A DNA stretch of 64,000 bases. It comes from Rhizomys pruinosus. Its lineage: Eukaryota; Chordata; Mammalia; Rodentia; Spalacidae. Both the position numbers and the translations under genes were made by a program. Location of the stretch: positions 1,455,836 to 1,519,835 of the forward strand of contig VZQC01000356.1 of the NCBI GenBank assembly GCA_009823505.1, given 5' to 3'. The notes beneath the pieces are model-generated. The model did no database searches and was not told where the DNA came from. It worked only from the letters and a program-made list of their open reading frames with translations. Positions 1 through 8,969 of the stretch are shown here, in pieces (the stretch's first letter is position 1; each line of letters opens with the position of its first letter).

Positions 1-1310
1 ATTAGCAGCCGGTCTGGTATGAACAGAGAAGTCATACCCAATGCAACCAGGCAGCATGGCATCATGGGAAAACAGGCACCTAGAAAGCCGAGTCCAGCTC
101 AGGATTCATCCGGCTGTGGCTCAGAAGCATTGGCCTCTTACAGCCCTGCTTTCCACACGCGAGCACCCCACACCCTGCAGTGACCCTTTCCCCCTCATAC
201 TCTTACAAAGTGATGAATAACTGGCCCCTCAGGTATTCTATAGTCCCAACTCTGTGCTGTACAATCTCTGGTGCTTATAATACGAGATGTAATCCAAATA
301 ACTGTGGCGTATAGATACCACGAATTAGTAAAGAGCCCAACTTACATTCATTTGAATCCGATCACCAGTGTGTGACCATGAGTGCATTCCTGACCTCTCT
401 TTACTCATCTTGTCCCAGATATTGATAGGATAATAGCTCTACTTATCTCAAAGGTTGATGTGAGAGTTAACTGAGTTGTGAAGCCTTTGTTTGGACTTTA
501 GGAAGCAATTAACAAAGTGCTTTTAAAAGATGGCTAGATTGATGAGCCACTTTGGAAAAGAATTTTCCACTTATAAAAAATAAAGTATCTGTTTATATCA
601 CCTACCCATCAAAAAAAAAAAAAGATGGCTAGAATTCTTTTCTAGCAGCCTTCATCTTTTATGTTAATAACATTTTCTTTAAAGAGACTTTATACTAAAT
701 AGTACCTATGAACTAAACATGACCCAAGAAGGAAAAGACCTTGCCCAAGTCCAAGTCCAAGTTTAATTCCCTGTGTCTCAGAGAGTTCTGTGTTTTCCCA
801 GGACACCCTTCACAACACACAGATAGAATGGGTGATCCAAGCCAGTTTTTATTGTTATTTCTGGGATGATCATTTTGATTGGCACAGTTCCCAGAAGTAT
901 TTTAACATGCCCCCCTGCCTCTTCCCTGACCCATCTTGACCCAATTAGGCAAATCAGACCCAAAGATTTGCAGCCCTGGCCTCTCTGTCATCTGTAGAAG
1001 AGCGAGAAGCTCACAGTAAGTTGTGTAAAGACTGTCTAGAGGATACAGAAGTCACAGATAGAATGGCCTCCTGTCTCCTAAAGCATCTCATTTCCAATTT
1101 TCTTTTGAGAACATGGTGTAGACCCACCAGAATGGTGACAAGGCATGTTTTCCATGAGGAAGGCTCTTCCCCCTGTGCCCCGTGACCCTGGTCCTGTCAT
1201 ACCCATACACAGGATTCACTAGCCCTCTAAATGAGCCATCTCCCTTGAGTGTTCCTGGTCCTGTCATACCCATACACAGGATTCACTAGCCCTCTAAATG
1301 TGCCATCTCC
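1..1310. repeat. Arm A of a large inverted repeat (partner 3507-4977)
   Basis: The first bases are the reverse complement of the sequence ending at 4977, and the match runs with interruptions to the start of the 67-bp tandem array. This copy reads cleanly, whereas the partner has many short insertions, for example opposite 60-170 and 590-720. The arm begins at the window edge, so it may extend further. The indel-only difference suggests one locus placed twice in the assembly rather than a biological palindrome. I see no gene in the arm. Confidence 0.85.
390..535 (+). repeat. MIR-like ancient SINE fragment
   Basis: The order of motifs (a cctctctttactcatctt stretch, then ataatagctctacttatctcaa, then gagagttaactgag, then aacaaagtgct) follows the 3' half of mammalian MIR. 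The inverted copy lies near 4430-4590. Divergence is high, so the exact subfamily is not given. Confidence 0.5.
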
Positions 1311-1680
1311 CTTGAGTGTTCCTGGTCCTGTCATACCCATACACAGGATTCACTAGCCCTCTAAATGTGCCATCTCCCTTGAGTGTTCCTGGTCCTGTCA
1401 TACCCATACACAGGATTCACTAGCCCTCTAAATGTGCCATCTCCCTTGAGTGTTCCTGGTCCTGTCATACCCATACACAGGATTCACTAGCCCTCTAAAT
1501 GTGCCATCTCCCTTGAGTGTTCCTGGTCCTGTCATACCCATACACAGGATTCACTAGCCCTCTAAATGTGCCATCTCCCTTGAGTGTTCCTGGTCCTGTC
1601 ATACCCATACACAGGATTCACTAGCCCTCTAAATGTGCCATCTCCCTTGAGTGTTCCTGGTCCTGTCATACCCATACACA
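1188..1680. repeat. 67-bp minisatellite, about 7.3 copies
   Basis: The motif gtcatacccatacacagg recurs at 1196, 1263, 1330, 1397, 1464, 1531, 1598 and 1665, an exact 67-bp period with almost no divergence between units. The first unit differs by an aatgag/aatgtg change. The array stops abruptly at the N at 1681, so its true length is unknown. Shorter pieces of the same array occur at 3507-3620 (opposite strand) and 7025-7195. Confidence 0.95.
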
Positions 1681-1681
1681 N
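1681..1681. other. Single-N assembly joint
   Basis: One N separates the minisatellite from a 19-base A run. The sequence after it matches the interior of an interspersed repeat seen complete at 19365-19775, so the join is in the middle of a repeat and probably does not reflect true adjacency. Confidence 0.85.
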
Positions 1682-1755
1682 AAAAAAAAAAAAAAAAAAA
1701 CCTTTCTTCCCCAGATTGCTTTTGGGTCAGGGGTTTATCACAGCAGCAGATCAGT
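1682..1755 (+). repeat. 3' end of a rodent medium-length interspersed repeat
   Basis: The A run, the pyrimidine stretch and the end gggtttatcacagcagcag match the end of the element at 19365-19775 and, less closely, that at 23958-24360. The 5' part is cut off by the N at 1681. Family name not determined. Confidence 0.6.
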
Positions 1756-2140
1756 TGCCCACTATAAATGGAGAATAAGACCTTATTGCTCAAGTTACCA
1801 CACACCTTTGTCTCAGGACACAGAGAAATCAAGCTGGAACTAACCTGGAAGCTTAGGTCTCCTGGTGCCAGAAGGCTCTATGTACATCACTGGAGAATTG
1901 TCATTAACAATACTACTCATCTGGGGACCTTATCTGTAATGATATCCAGCAGCCAAGCAGGATGTGCCACTGGTACAATGGTGTCAAGTCTGTTATGAGG
2001 ACAACCAGCCATTCACTTTCCAACTGGATTTGTTGCTCTGCTCACTCCACAAGAGAGAAATCACACCTGGAAACCTAGTCAAAAGGCACAGCTGGAGAGG
2101 CCATGGGCCCTAATGGGGAAGCTACTGCTATTGTTTTGTT

Positions 2141-2275
2141 TTGGTTTGTTTTTGGTCCTTTTGAGACAGGGTCTCCCTGTAGCCCCAGCTGTCCTGGAAC
2201 TCACTCTGTAGACCAGGCTGGCCTTGAACTCACAAAGATCCTCCTGCCTCTGCCTCCCAAGTGCTAGGATTAAAG
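2141..2275 (-). repeat. B1 SINE
   Basis: Reverse-complement B1 with the gagacagggtctccctgtagc and accaggctggccttgaactc blocks. It is flanked by a perfect 14-bp target-site duplication, gctattgttttgtt, at 2127-2140 and 2276-2289. Confidence 0.93.
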
Positions 2276-2342
2276 GCTATTGTTTTGTTAAATGGACATG
2301 ATGTACCTGTCAAATTGTCTTCTGAATAACTATGTTCATAAC

Positions 2343-2735
2343 CACAGCTGGACAAGGTGGCACATGTCAATAGTCCCAGCTACTTGAAAGGGTAATACTG
2401 GGGCTGGAGAGATGGCTCAGCAGTTAAGAGTGCTGACTGCTCTTGCACAGGACCCCCAGGTTCGATTCCCAGCACTCACAATGCGGCTAAGAACCGTCTT
2501 TAACTCCAGTTCCAGGGGAATCCAATGCCCTCTTCTGACCTCTGTGGCATTGCACAACACGGCTGCACAAACCTACATGCAGACAGTACACTCATACACA
2601 TAAAAAGTCATTAATAAATAAATAATTTTTTTTTTTTTGTCTTTTCGAGACAGGGATAATATTTTTTAAAAAGAAAGGGTAATACTGCAGATTCCTTGAG
2701 CCAAGTAGTTTAAGGTCAGCCTAAGGCAACATAAA
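2343..2735 (+). repeat. Old B1-like SINE split by a B2 insertion
   Basis: A degenerate B1 head at 2343-2390 (gctggacaaggtggcacatg) resumes at 2688-2735 (ccttgagccaagtagtttaagg), with a B2 and its duplicated target in between. The nesting shows the B1 is older. Confidence 0.6.
2401..2673 (+). repeat. B2 SINE with composite tail
   Basis: The B2 head gggctggagagatggctcag starts immediately after the 14-bp duplication aaagggtaatactg (2387-2400, repeated at 2674-2687). After the usual B2 end (cacataaaaagtc) the tail contains a short B1 3' piece in reverse orientation (gtcttttcgagacaggga), all inside the duplication. Confidence 0.92.
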
Positions 2736-3051
2736 TCCTTTAGCTCATGGAGAACAGGGAAGAATGCTGTGAATTGCTGGCCTCCGGACCGAAAAAACTC
2801 ATGCACTCAGAAGCTTCCAGAAGCTATGGTTACCTGCACAAGATCAAGCCAACCAAAATTTTGTAATAGTTGGGGTAGGTGATCTCCAGGTCCCATCCTT
2901 GATGCTGATGATTGCTGGGGAAGGGAGAATCACTCTTGTTTGAGAATATGTTCACTGGTCATATTCCTGTGTTTCATTGGAAGTCCCCACACTCATTCAC
3001 ATGGAGACCACTAATGGGATTTGTGAGTTATGTAAAAAAAGGAAGATGGGG

Positions 3052-3285
3052 GCTGGAGAGATGGCCTAGTGGTTAAGAGCACCGACTGCTCTTGCAGAGG
3101 ACCCGGGTTCGATCCCCAGCACCTACATTGTGGCTGAGAACCGTCTGTAACTCCAATTCCAGGAGAACTCCAGTTCCAGGGGAATCCGACATCCTCTTCT
3201 GACCTCCACGGCATTGCATGACATGGGTGCACAAACCTATATGCCGACAGTACATTCATACACATAAATAAATAAATAAAATTTT
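3052..3285 (+). repeat. B2 SINE, young subfamily
   Basis: Full-length B2 from gggctggagagatggcctag to the aaataaataaaat tail. It carries the doubled aactcca(a/g)ttccagg segment that marks the young B2 copies here. Flanks aaaaaaaggaagatg and aaaaaaagaagaaagatg are an imperfect target-site duplication. Confidence 0.93.
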
Positions 3286-3429
3286 AAAAAAAGAAGAAAG
3301 ATGAAGTTGGGAAGGGGATATGTTGTAGGGGACATTGTAGAAGTTGGAAGGCGATAATTAGGGGAAATATGCTTATATTTCATTGTATGCATATACGAAA
3401 CACTCAAAAATAAAAATCTTTAAATATTT

Positions 3430-3505
3430 TAGTGGGGCATGGTGGCCCACGCCTTTAATCCTAGCACTTGGGAGGCAGAGGCAGGCGGATCTTTGTGAGT
3501 TCGAA
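3430..3505 (+). repeat. 5' half of a B1, interrupted by the 67-bp minisatellite
   Basis: B1 reads normally from ggggcatggtggcccacgcc to gtgagttcga and then switches directly to the minisatellite on the opposite strand. The matching B1 at 21715-21870 continues without the array, and the missing 3' half appears in reverse at 6930-7025. Confidence 0.85.
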
Positions 3506-3506
3506 C

Positions 3507-4977
3507 ATTTAGAGGGCTAGTGAATCCTGTGTATGGGTATGACAGGACCAGGAACACTCAAGGGAGATGGCTCATTTAGAGGGCTAGTGAATCCTGTGTA
3601 TGGGTATGACAGGACCAGGGTCACGGGGCACAGGGGAGAGCCTTCCTACATGGAAAACATGCCTTGTTCCACCAAATTTTTTTTGTTTTTTTTTTTTTTT
3701 TTTTTTTTTTATTTTTTTTGTTTTTCTGGTGGGGTTCTACATACCATGTTCTCAAAGAAAATTGGGAAATGAGCATGCTTTAGGAGACCAGGAAAGGCCA
3801 TTCTGATCTGTGATTCTGTTCCTCTAGAAACAGTCTTTTACACAACTTACTTGGAGCTTCTCGAGCTCTTCTAATACAGATGACAGAGAGGCCAGGGCTG
3901 CAAATCTTTGGGTCTGATTTGCCTAATTGGGTCAAGATGGGTCAGGGAAGAGGCAGGGGGGCATGTTAAAATACTTCTGGGAACTGTGCCAATCAAAATG
4001 ATCATCCCAGAAATAACAATAAAAACTGGCTTGGATCACCCATTCTATCTGTGTGTTGTGAAGGGTGTCCTGGGAAAACACAGAACTCTCTGAGACACAG
4101 GGAATTAAACTTGGACTTGGACTCTCGCCGCGCACACCGCCGCTCTCTATTGTCTTCTTCTGCAATGGGTCATCGTTTTAGCCCTCTCCTCATAGGTGCG
4201 TAGCTCCATTGTAGTGATAAGTTCTCTTCTAAAGAAATGTTATTAACGATAAAAGATGAAGGCTGCTAGAAAACACGCACTCTCTATTCAGCCCAGTCAT
4301 TTTTTTTTTTATTTTTTTGTGGGTAGGGTGATCATCACAACGATACTTTATTTTTTATAACGTGATGAAAATTCTTTTCCAAAATGGCTCATCAATCTAA
4401 GCCATCTTTTAAACCAAGCACTTTGTTTATTGCTGGGCTTCCTAAAGTCCAAACAAAGGCTTCACAACTCAGTTAACTCTCACATCAACCTTTGAGATAA
4501 GTAGAGCTATTATCCTATCAATATCTGGGACAAGATGAGTAAAGAGAGGTCAGGAATGCACTCATGGTCACACACTGGTGATCGGATTCAAATGAATGTA
4601 AGTTGGGCTCTTTACTAATTCGTGGTATCTATACGCCACAGTTATTTGGATTACATCTCGTATTATAAGCACCAGAGATTGTACAGCACAGAGTTGGGAC
4701 TATAGAATACCTGAGGGGCCAGTTATTCATCACTTTGTAAGAGTATGAGGGGGAAAGGGTCACTGCAGGGTGTGGGGTGCTCGCGCTAGCAGTTTGTGGT
4801 AACGCAGCGCTCGCAACGCAGGCCAATGCTTCTCTGAAGCCAACAGCGGATCGCAATTCCTGATCTGGTCGGCTTTCCCTCCAAGCGTGCCTTGTTTTTT
4901 CCCCACTCGATCGGCCCAACATGCTGCCTGGTTGCATTGGGTATGACTTCTCTGTTCATACCAGACCGGCTGCTAAT
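3507..4977. repeat. Arm B of the inverted repeat (noisy copy of 1-1310)
   Basis: Begins with about 1.6 minisatellite units and continues as the reverse complement of arm A to 4977. It contains a long T run at 3678-3719 and CpG-rich insertions at about 4130-4200 and 4780-4900 that are absent from arm A. These look like uncorrected long-read errors. ORFs here are chance. Confidence 0.85.
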
Positions 4978-5019
4978 CTATCTAGTGTCCAAGTATTAAT
5001 TATGTTTAAAAATTATATT

Positions 5020-5215
5020 TTTAAATTTGTATGGGTGTGCCCTCGAGTGTTATTTTGGCCTGGCATGTGCAGTGTAGCCTGTGCCAAATCAGATACGCGC
5101 TAGGGAGACCAGCAAGAGGGTCATAGGATCCCTCCTGGTTCGGTGGAATTGAATCTCAGGTACCCTCTGTGAGAGCAATCAGGGCTCTTAACTACTGAGG
5201 GCGCTCCTCAGCCCA
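5020..5215 (-). repeat. Degraded B2/B3 SINE
   Basis: Traces of the reverse B2 are visible (attgaatctcaggtaccctc, gcaatcagggctcttaac, then ctcctcagccc), broken by indels. The damage resembles the sequence noise in 3,650-6,726 more than evolutionary decay. Confidence 0.5.
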
Positions 5216-5399
5216 AATGTGTTAGGTAAACGGATTAGAATTACACGGCTGGGTATACGGCCAGAAATCTTGCATTTTTGGAAGACAAAATTGTAGTACA
5301 CCCCGGTATTACAGAACTATTTTTTCGCCATTTTTAATTCTCACTCTCACTTGTATTTAAATTTATTTCTATTTTTAATTTATTTATTGAACATTTTGT

Positions 5400-5555
5400 T
5401 GCGTCTTTTTGAAGACAGGGTCTCGCCTGTAGCCCCAGCTGTCCTGGAACTCACTCTTGTAGACCAGGCTGCCTTTGAAACTCACAAAGATCCTGCCTGC
5501 CTCTGCCTCCCGAGTTAGGGTAGGATATAAAAGGTGTGTACCAACCTCACCGCCC
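5400..5555 (-). repeat. B1 SINE with indels
   Basis: The blocks gacagggtctcgcctgtagc, ctggaactcactcttgtag and cctgcctctgcctcccgag give a reverse B1 with extra single bases. Confidence 0.85.
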
Positions 5556-5664
5556 TGACGACAGCTAGCATTTTTTAAATAGAAATATTAGAACTAGTAT
5601 AGTATGCTCCTAGCAGATATGGTTCATAATATTCCAGGTAAAAATCAAGAGATGATCGTGGCCG

Positions 5665-5850
5665 GGTCATTGTTGAGGTCTCGGTGGTGCAATAGTGTGG
5701 GCCTTCTAATCCTAGCACTGGGGAGGCAGAGGCAGGTGGATACTTTGTGAAGTTCAAGGCCAGGCGTGGTCTATGCAGAAGTGGTTCTCAGGACAGGCTG
5801 GTGGCTACCCAGGGGGACTTGGTCTTAAAAAAGACAAGAAGAAAAAAAAA
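5665..5850 (+). repeat. B1 SINE with indels
   Basis: Forward B1 recognisable by ggaggcagaggcaggtggat and aagttcaaggccaggc, ending in aaaaaagacaagaag plus an A run. Single-base insertions are frequent. Confidence 0.85.
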
Positions 5851-6239
5851 AAATTAAAAAATGAAGGCATGAGGACATGTGGTATGGATCAATGCAGCCA
5901 GGTAGGGAACAGGTTCTTGGCCAAAGAACAGAGCCACGCTTGACGATGAGGGCGGACTTACAAGTTTTTACAAGCGAGTGTTTACTAAGACAAATCTGTG
6001 CGAAGAATCGTTTGTGTTGAAAAACAAAGAAGTACAGCTAAGCTTTGGTAACCTAATGATCAATTAGCGTATTAGGCAGGGTAAAGTGATCGCTTTCATG
6101 ATTGTTGGAGGAGAGAGGTTTTTGAAAATCCCTTATAAATTAATCAGGAAATAAGGCAAATTATGCGCACGGTCAGGCGGCTGGGAGAACTTAAAACAGC
6201 CAACCCTTCAGGCGAAACTGAGATAAAAGATTTTTGGTT

Positions 6240-6325
6240 GTGTATGTTGCTCAGTGATAGAGTGCTTGGTGAGCATGTCTGAAAGCTTGGGTCCTATTCC
6301 GGTAACGAATGCGGGGGGGGAGGGG
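6240..6325 (+). repeat. ID-like SINE
   Basis: The tRNA-Ala-derived core is visible as gttgctcagtgatagagtgc followed by ttggtgagcatg and a degraded second promoter block, then a G run. Mismatches and an indel lower confidence. Confidence 0.5.
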
Positions 6326-6367
6326 GGGATTGTGCAGCTTTTAAGGGCCTCGTAATTAAAGGATATT

Positions 6368-6550
6368 TAGGAGGCTGGTAGATGGCTTCGTGGGTAAACG
6401 AGTACGCTGATGCACCAAGCTTGATGACTGATGTTGGTCCCCTGGGACTTGCAAAAGGGTAGATCAGAGATGGAGGCTGACTCCCTGTAAAGGTTGCCGC
6501 CTTGGACCTCCCTACAGGTGTTTATACACATAAGATGTAATTTATATGAT
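6368..6550 (+). repeat. B3-like SINE, degraded
   Basis: The order ggctggtagatggcttcgtg, caccaagcttgatgactga, then a degraded 3' half ending gtttatacacataag follows the B3 branch of B2 (the form with gcaagcttgatgacctgag). Confidence 0.5.
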
Positions 6551-6726
6551 GTGTTTGGTATTCATGTTCTAGTGTTCCCACATGGAAGATTTCTCGTTCT
6601 TTTAGTCCATAGTCCACTCACGAATCGAATTCTAGGTGACACTTGGAGGTAGGTGGTTCACTGACCATCACCTCTGCGCTTTCAAGACATTAAACGTCAC
6701 CTGGGATGGGTTTTATTTGAATCACA

Positions 6727-6727
6727 N
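6727..6727. other. Single-N assembly joint
   Basis: The N follows an unmatched stretch. On its right lies a B2-tail-like gttcagtacattcatacacat, so the join falls in or next to a SINE. Confidence 0.85.
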
Positions 6728-7025
6728 GTTCAGTACATTCATACACATAGATAAAAAAAAAACAAAACCTTTTTAAAAATAAAATTTTTGTTTTTTGTTA
6801 GTTTTTTTTGTTTGTAACTTTTTTGAATCTCACTGTTACTTTGAACAAATATCATATTGTAGTTTTTATTATACTATGTATTGTCATTTATCATTATGTT
6901 GTTAAATTTAAAAATATATAAGATTTTTTTTTTTTTTTCATTTTTTTTTCTTTGCCGCTTTTTGAGAAGTGGCCTTCCCTGTAGCCCCGGCTGTCCCTGG
7001 AACTCACTATGTACGACCAGGCTGG
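6728..7025 (-). repeat. Inverted copy of about 21780-22080, including half a B1
   Basis: Reading the reverse strand gives the B1 3' half, a long A run, then the tatattttaaatttagcaac and AT-rich stretch seen at 21780-22080, with indels in both. The B1 part (6930-7025) ends abruptly at ccaggctggcc, where the 67-bp minisatellite begins. Confidence 0.8.
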
Positions 7026-7195
7026 CCCGCCATCTCCCTTGAGTGTTCCTGGTCCTGTCATACCCATACACAGGATTCACTAGCCCTCTAAATGTGCCAT
7101 CTCCCTTGAGTGTTCCTGGTCCTGTCATACCCATACACAAGGATTCACTAGCCCTCCAAATGTGCCATCTCCCCTGAGTGTTCCTGTGGCTGTCC
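7025..7195. repeat. 67-bp minisatellite, about 2.5 copies
   Basis: Same unit and strand as the array at 1188-1680, with gtcatacccatacaca at 7057 and 7124. The last unit has extra bases (acacaaggattc, ccctccaaatg). It joins a half B1 on the left and a B1-like cctggtctacagc on the right. Confidence 0.9.
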
Positions 7196-7396
7196 TGGTC
7201 TACAGCTAATGCTGAACACTCCAATAGCCTCTTCTCATAAGGTGTGAAGGAGCAGCCACCAAAAGTGGTCAGAAAAGGATATCCCGGCCAAGCGGGAAGT
7301 CTAGATGAAGGACAAGAAATGCACGTTTGGGTGGTAACAAGAAGTTCACAAAAATCAAAGAAGTTTTCCATCCTAGCTGCATATTAAAATCCCTAC

Positions 7397-7635
7397 ACTG
7401 CATGTTGGAGATACCTCAGCAGCTAAAAACCCTAACTGCTGTTGCAGAGAACCTGAGCTTCATTCCAGCACCCATATCAGGTGGCTCATAACCACCTGGA
7501 ACTCCAGCTACAGGGGATCCCATGCCGCTCTTCTGGACTCTGAGGGCACCTGACCTCACATGTGCACAGAAATGTACACATGCTTGTGCACACATACACA
7601 CACAAATAAAAAAATAAATCTTAAAAGTAAACCCC
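7397..7635 (+). repeat. B3/B2 SINE, older copy
   Basis: The diverged head tgttggagatacctcagcag leads to the B3-type 3' half (ctgagggcacctgacctcac, acatgcttgtgcacacat) and an A-rich tail. This marks the return to clean sequence after the noisy zone. Confidence 0.8.
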
Positions 7636-7797
7636 TGCTGGGCATGGTAGCACATGCCTTTAATCCTAGCACTTGGGAGGCAGAGACAGGAGGATCTTTG
7701 TGAGTTCAAGGCCAGCCTGGTCTACAGAGCAAGTTCCAGGACAGCTGGAGCTACAGGGAAACCCTGTCTTAAAAAGACAAAAAAAAAAAAAAAAAAT
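7636..7797 (+). repeat. B1 SINE, full length
   Basis: Complete forward B1 from gctgggcatggtagcacatg to ccctgtcttaaaaag and an A run. A B2 follows directly after the A run. Confidence 0.93.
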
Positions 7798-7802
7798 CCC
7801 AG

Positions 7803-8015
7803 GGGCTGGAGAGATGGCTTGGCAGTTAAGAACACTTGCTGTTCTTCCAGAAGACCCAGGTTCAATTCCCAACACCCGCATGGCAGTTCCAGGGGCTTTG
7901 ACACCCTCTTTTGGCCTCTGCAGGCATTGCACTCATGTAGTACACATATTCATGCAGGCAAAACACTCATACACATAAAATAAAAATAATAAGCAAGATA
8001 TTAAAAATAAATAAA
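7803..8015 (+). repeat. B2 SINE
   Basis: Head gggctggagagatggcttgg, a shortened middle (the gtaactccagttcc block is largely missing) and a B2 tail with cactcatacacataaaataa. It sits directly behind a B1. Confidence 0.9.
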
Positions 8016-8179
8016 ATCCCTACACTCGTGTTGTACCCAGACTAATGAAATTAAGACTGCTGGAGTCAGATCACAACCATGGGGTCCTGAGTGCTGCCAG
8101 GTTTGAGAACCAACGGCCTGAGGGTGGAGAATAAGCACAAAAGAATGGAAGGCCAAGGAGAAGGCTGCAGTAGGTCCTT

Positions 8180-8262
8180 TCATACTGAGGATGGCGCCCA
8201 GGGCCTCTTCGCATGCTGGGCAAGTGCTCTGCCATTGAACTACACACTCAGTCCAGGAATTT
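8180..8262 (-). repeat. ID/B4-type SINE fragment
   Basis: Reverse-strand ID core: tactgaggatggcgcccagg, then catgctgggcaagtgctctgcc and a degraded promoter block. No adjacent B1 half is evident. Confidence 0.6.
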
Positions 8263-8689
8263 TCCATGTTTTAATCCTGAGAGGGACATGTGCATATAGG
8301 GGATGAATAATGAATGGGGAGAAAACATGAGCTTTGCAGAAAAACCATGAAGAGGTTATTATAAAAGCCAGACAGAAGACCAAAGTCCCATCTGAGCACA
8401 CAAGGGTGGGGCAGACATAGCCAGGATAAGATGCAGAAGAGGCCAGGAGTTGGTGTGGATGTGTGACCAAGGGGTGTGAAGAGACGGAAGTCCAAAGACT
8501 GCCAAACGCAGCCTGGTCCCTTGCCATATAAGTGGACAACACAAGAAGTACCATCAGTCCAGGAAATGGCACAAACATGCCAACAAGAAACCACCTTCAT
8601 TATTCCCACACCTGATTTCAATTATAGGACAGAGCCACAGCAATAAAGTGCAGCATGGTACTGGCAGGCGTGCACACGCTCACACATGC
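8263..8689. other. Unique sequence, no gene seen
   Basis: The minus strand is open in overlapping frames of 60-116 codons here, but I recognise no domain, splice-flanked exon or family similarity. It reads as clean unique intergenic or intronic DNA. Confidence 0.4.
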
Positions 8690-8855
8690 TGGAGAGATGG
8701 CTCAGAGGTCGAAGCACTGGCTGCTTTTGAAGAGGACCCTGAGTTTGATTCCCAGCACCCAGCACCCACATACTAACTGACAATCATACCTCTGTGAGCA
8801 TGGGTGCATTTACATACATCCAAGCAAAACACTCATAAAATAAAAATAAATTTTT
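8690..8855 (+). repeat. B2/B3 SINE, internally shortened
   Basis: tgctggagagatggctcagagg opens the element. The middle lacks the ctccagttccagggg block, and the end is aacactcataaaataaaaataa. Confidence 0.85.
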
Positions 8856-8867
8856 TTTAATGAAGAT

Positions 8868-8960
8868 CAGCTGGGCATGCTGGCACATGCCTTTAATCAC
8901 AGCACTCAAGAGGCAGAGGCAAGCAGATCTCTGGGAGTTCAAGGCCAGCCTGGTCTACAG
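8868..8960 (+). repeat. B1 SINE cut at an assembly joint
   Basis: Forward B1 from cagctgggcatgctggcacatg to ggccagcctggtctacag, followed by N. The truncation is technical. Confidence 0.9.
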
Positions 8961-8961
8961 N
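8961..8961. other. Single-N assembly joint
   Basis: The N falls inside a B1, and noisy inverted-copy sequence begins directly after it. Confidence 0.85.
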
Positions 8962-8969
8962 TGAGAAAA

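Larger units (their letters stand above)
1682..3505 (+). repeat. Clean copy of a segment repeated at 19684-21790
   Basis: Starting at the A run, this block matches 19684-21790 collinearly through the same B1, B2 and unique stretches. The later copy is about 280 bases longer because of scattered insertions. This copy keeps intact SINE consensus and readable target-site duplications, so it is the reliable version. It ends inside a B1, where the minisatellite takes over. Confidence 0.9.
5850..6726. other. Low-quality stretch without recognisable genes
   Basis: Apart from an ID-like and a B3-like piece listed separately, this stretch matches nothing else in the window. Its neighbours carry the indel signature of unpolished long reads and it ends at the N at 6727, so its content should not be trusted base by base. 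Confidence 0.5.

Noticed and set aside
3011..3265. Recurrent ORFs beginning with motifs such as MCMNVLSA at many places (3 kb, 34 kb, 35 kb, 44 kb, 63 kb)
   Set aside because: These are the antisense translation of the B2 3' half and recur with every copy. They are not a protein family.
1..4977. A genuine palindrome able to form a cruciform
   Set aside because: The arms are separated by 2.2 kb containing an N and differ chiefly by read-error-like indels, so an assembly artefact is preferred.
1188..7195. Regularly repeated units as a possible CRISPR array
   Set aside because: The whole 67-bp unit repeats, with no variable spacers, and the context is rodent SINE-rich DNA. It is a minisatellite.
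6874..7371. 165-codon minus-strand ORF
   Set aside because: It crosses a half B1, the 67-bp array and unrelated sequence, that is, several assembly joints and repeats.
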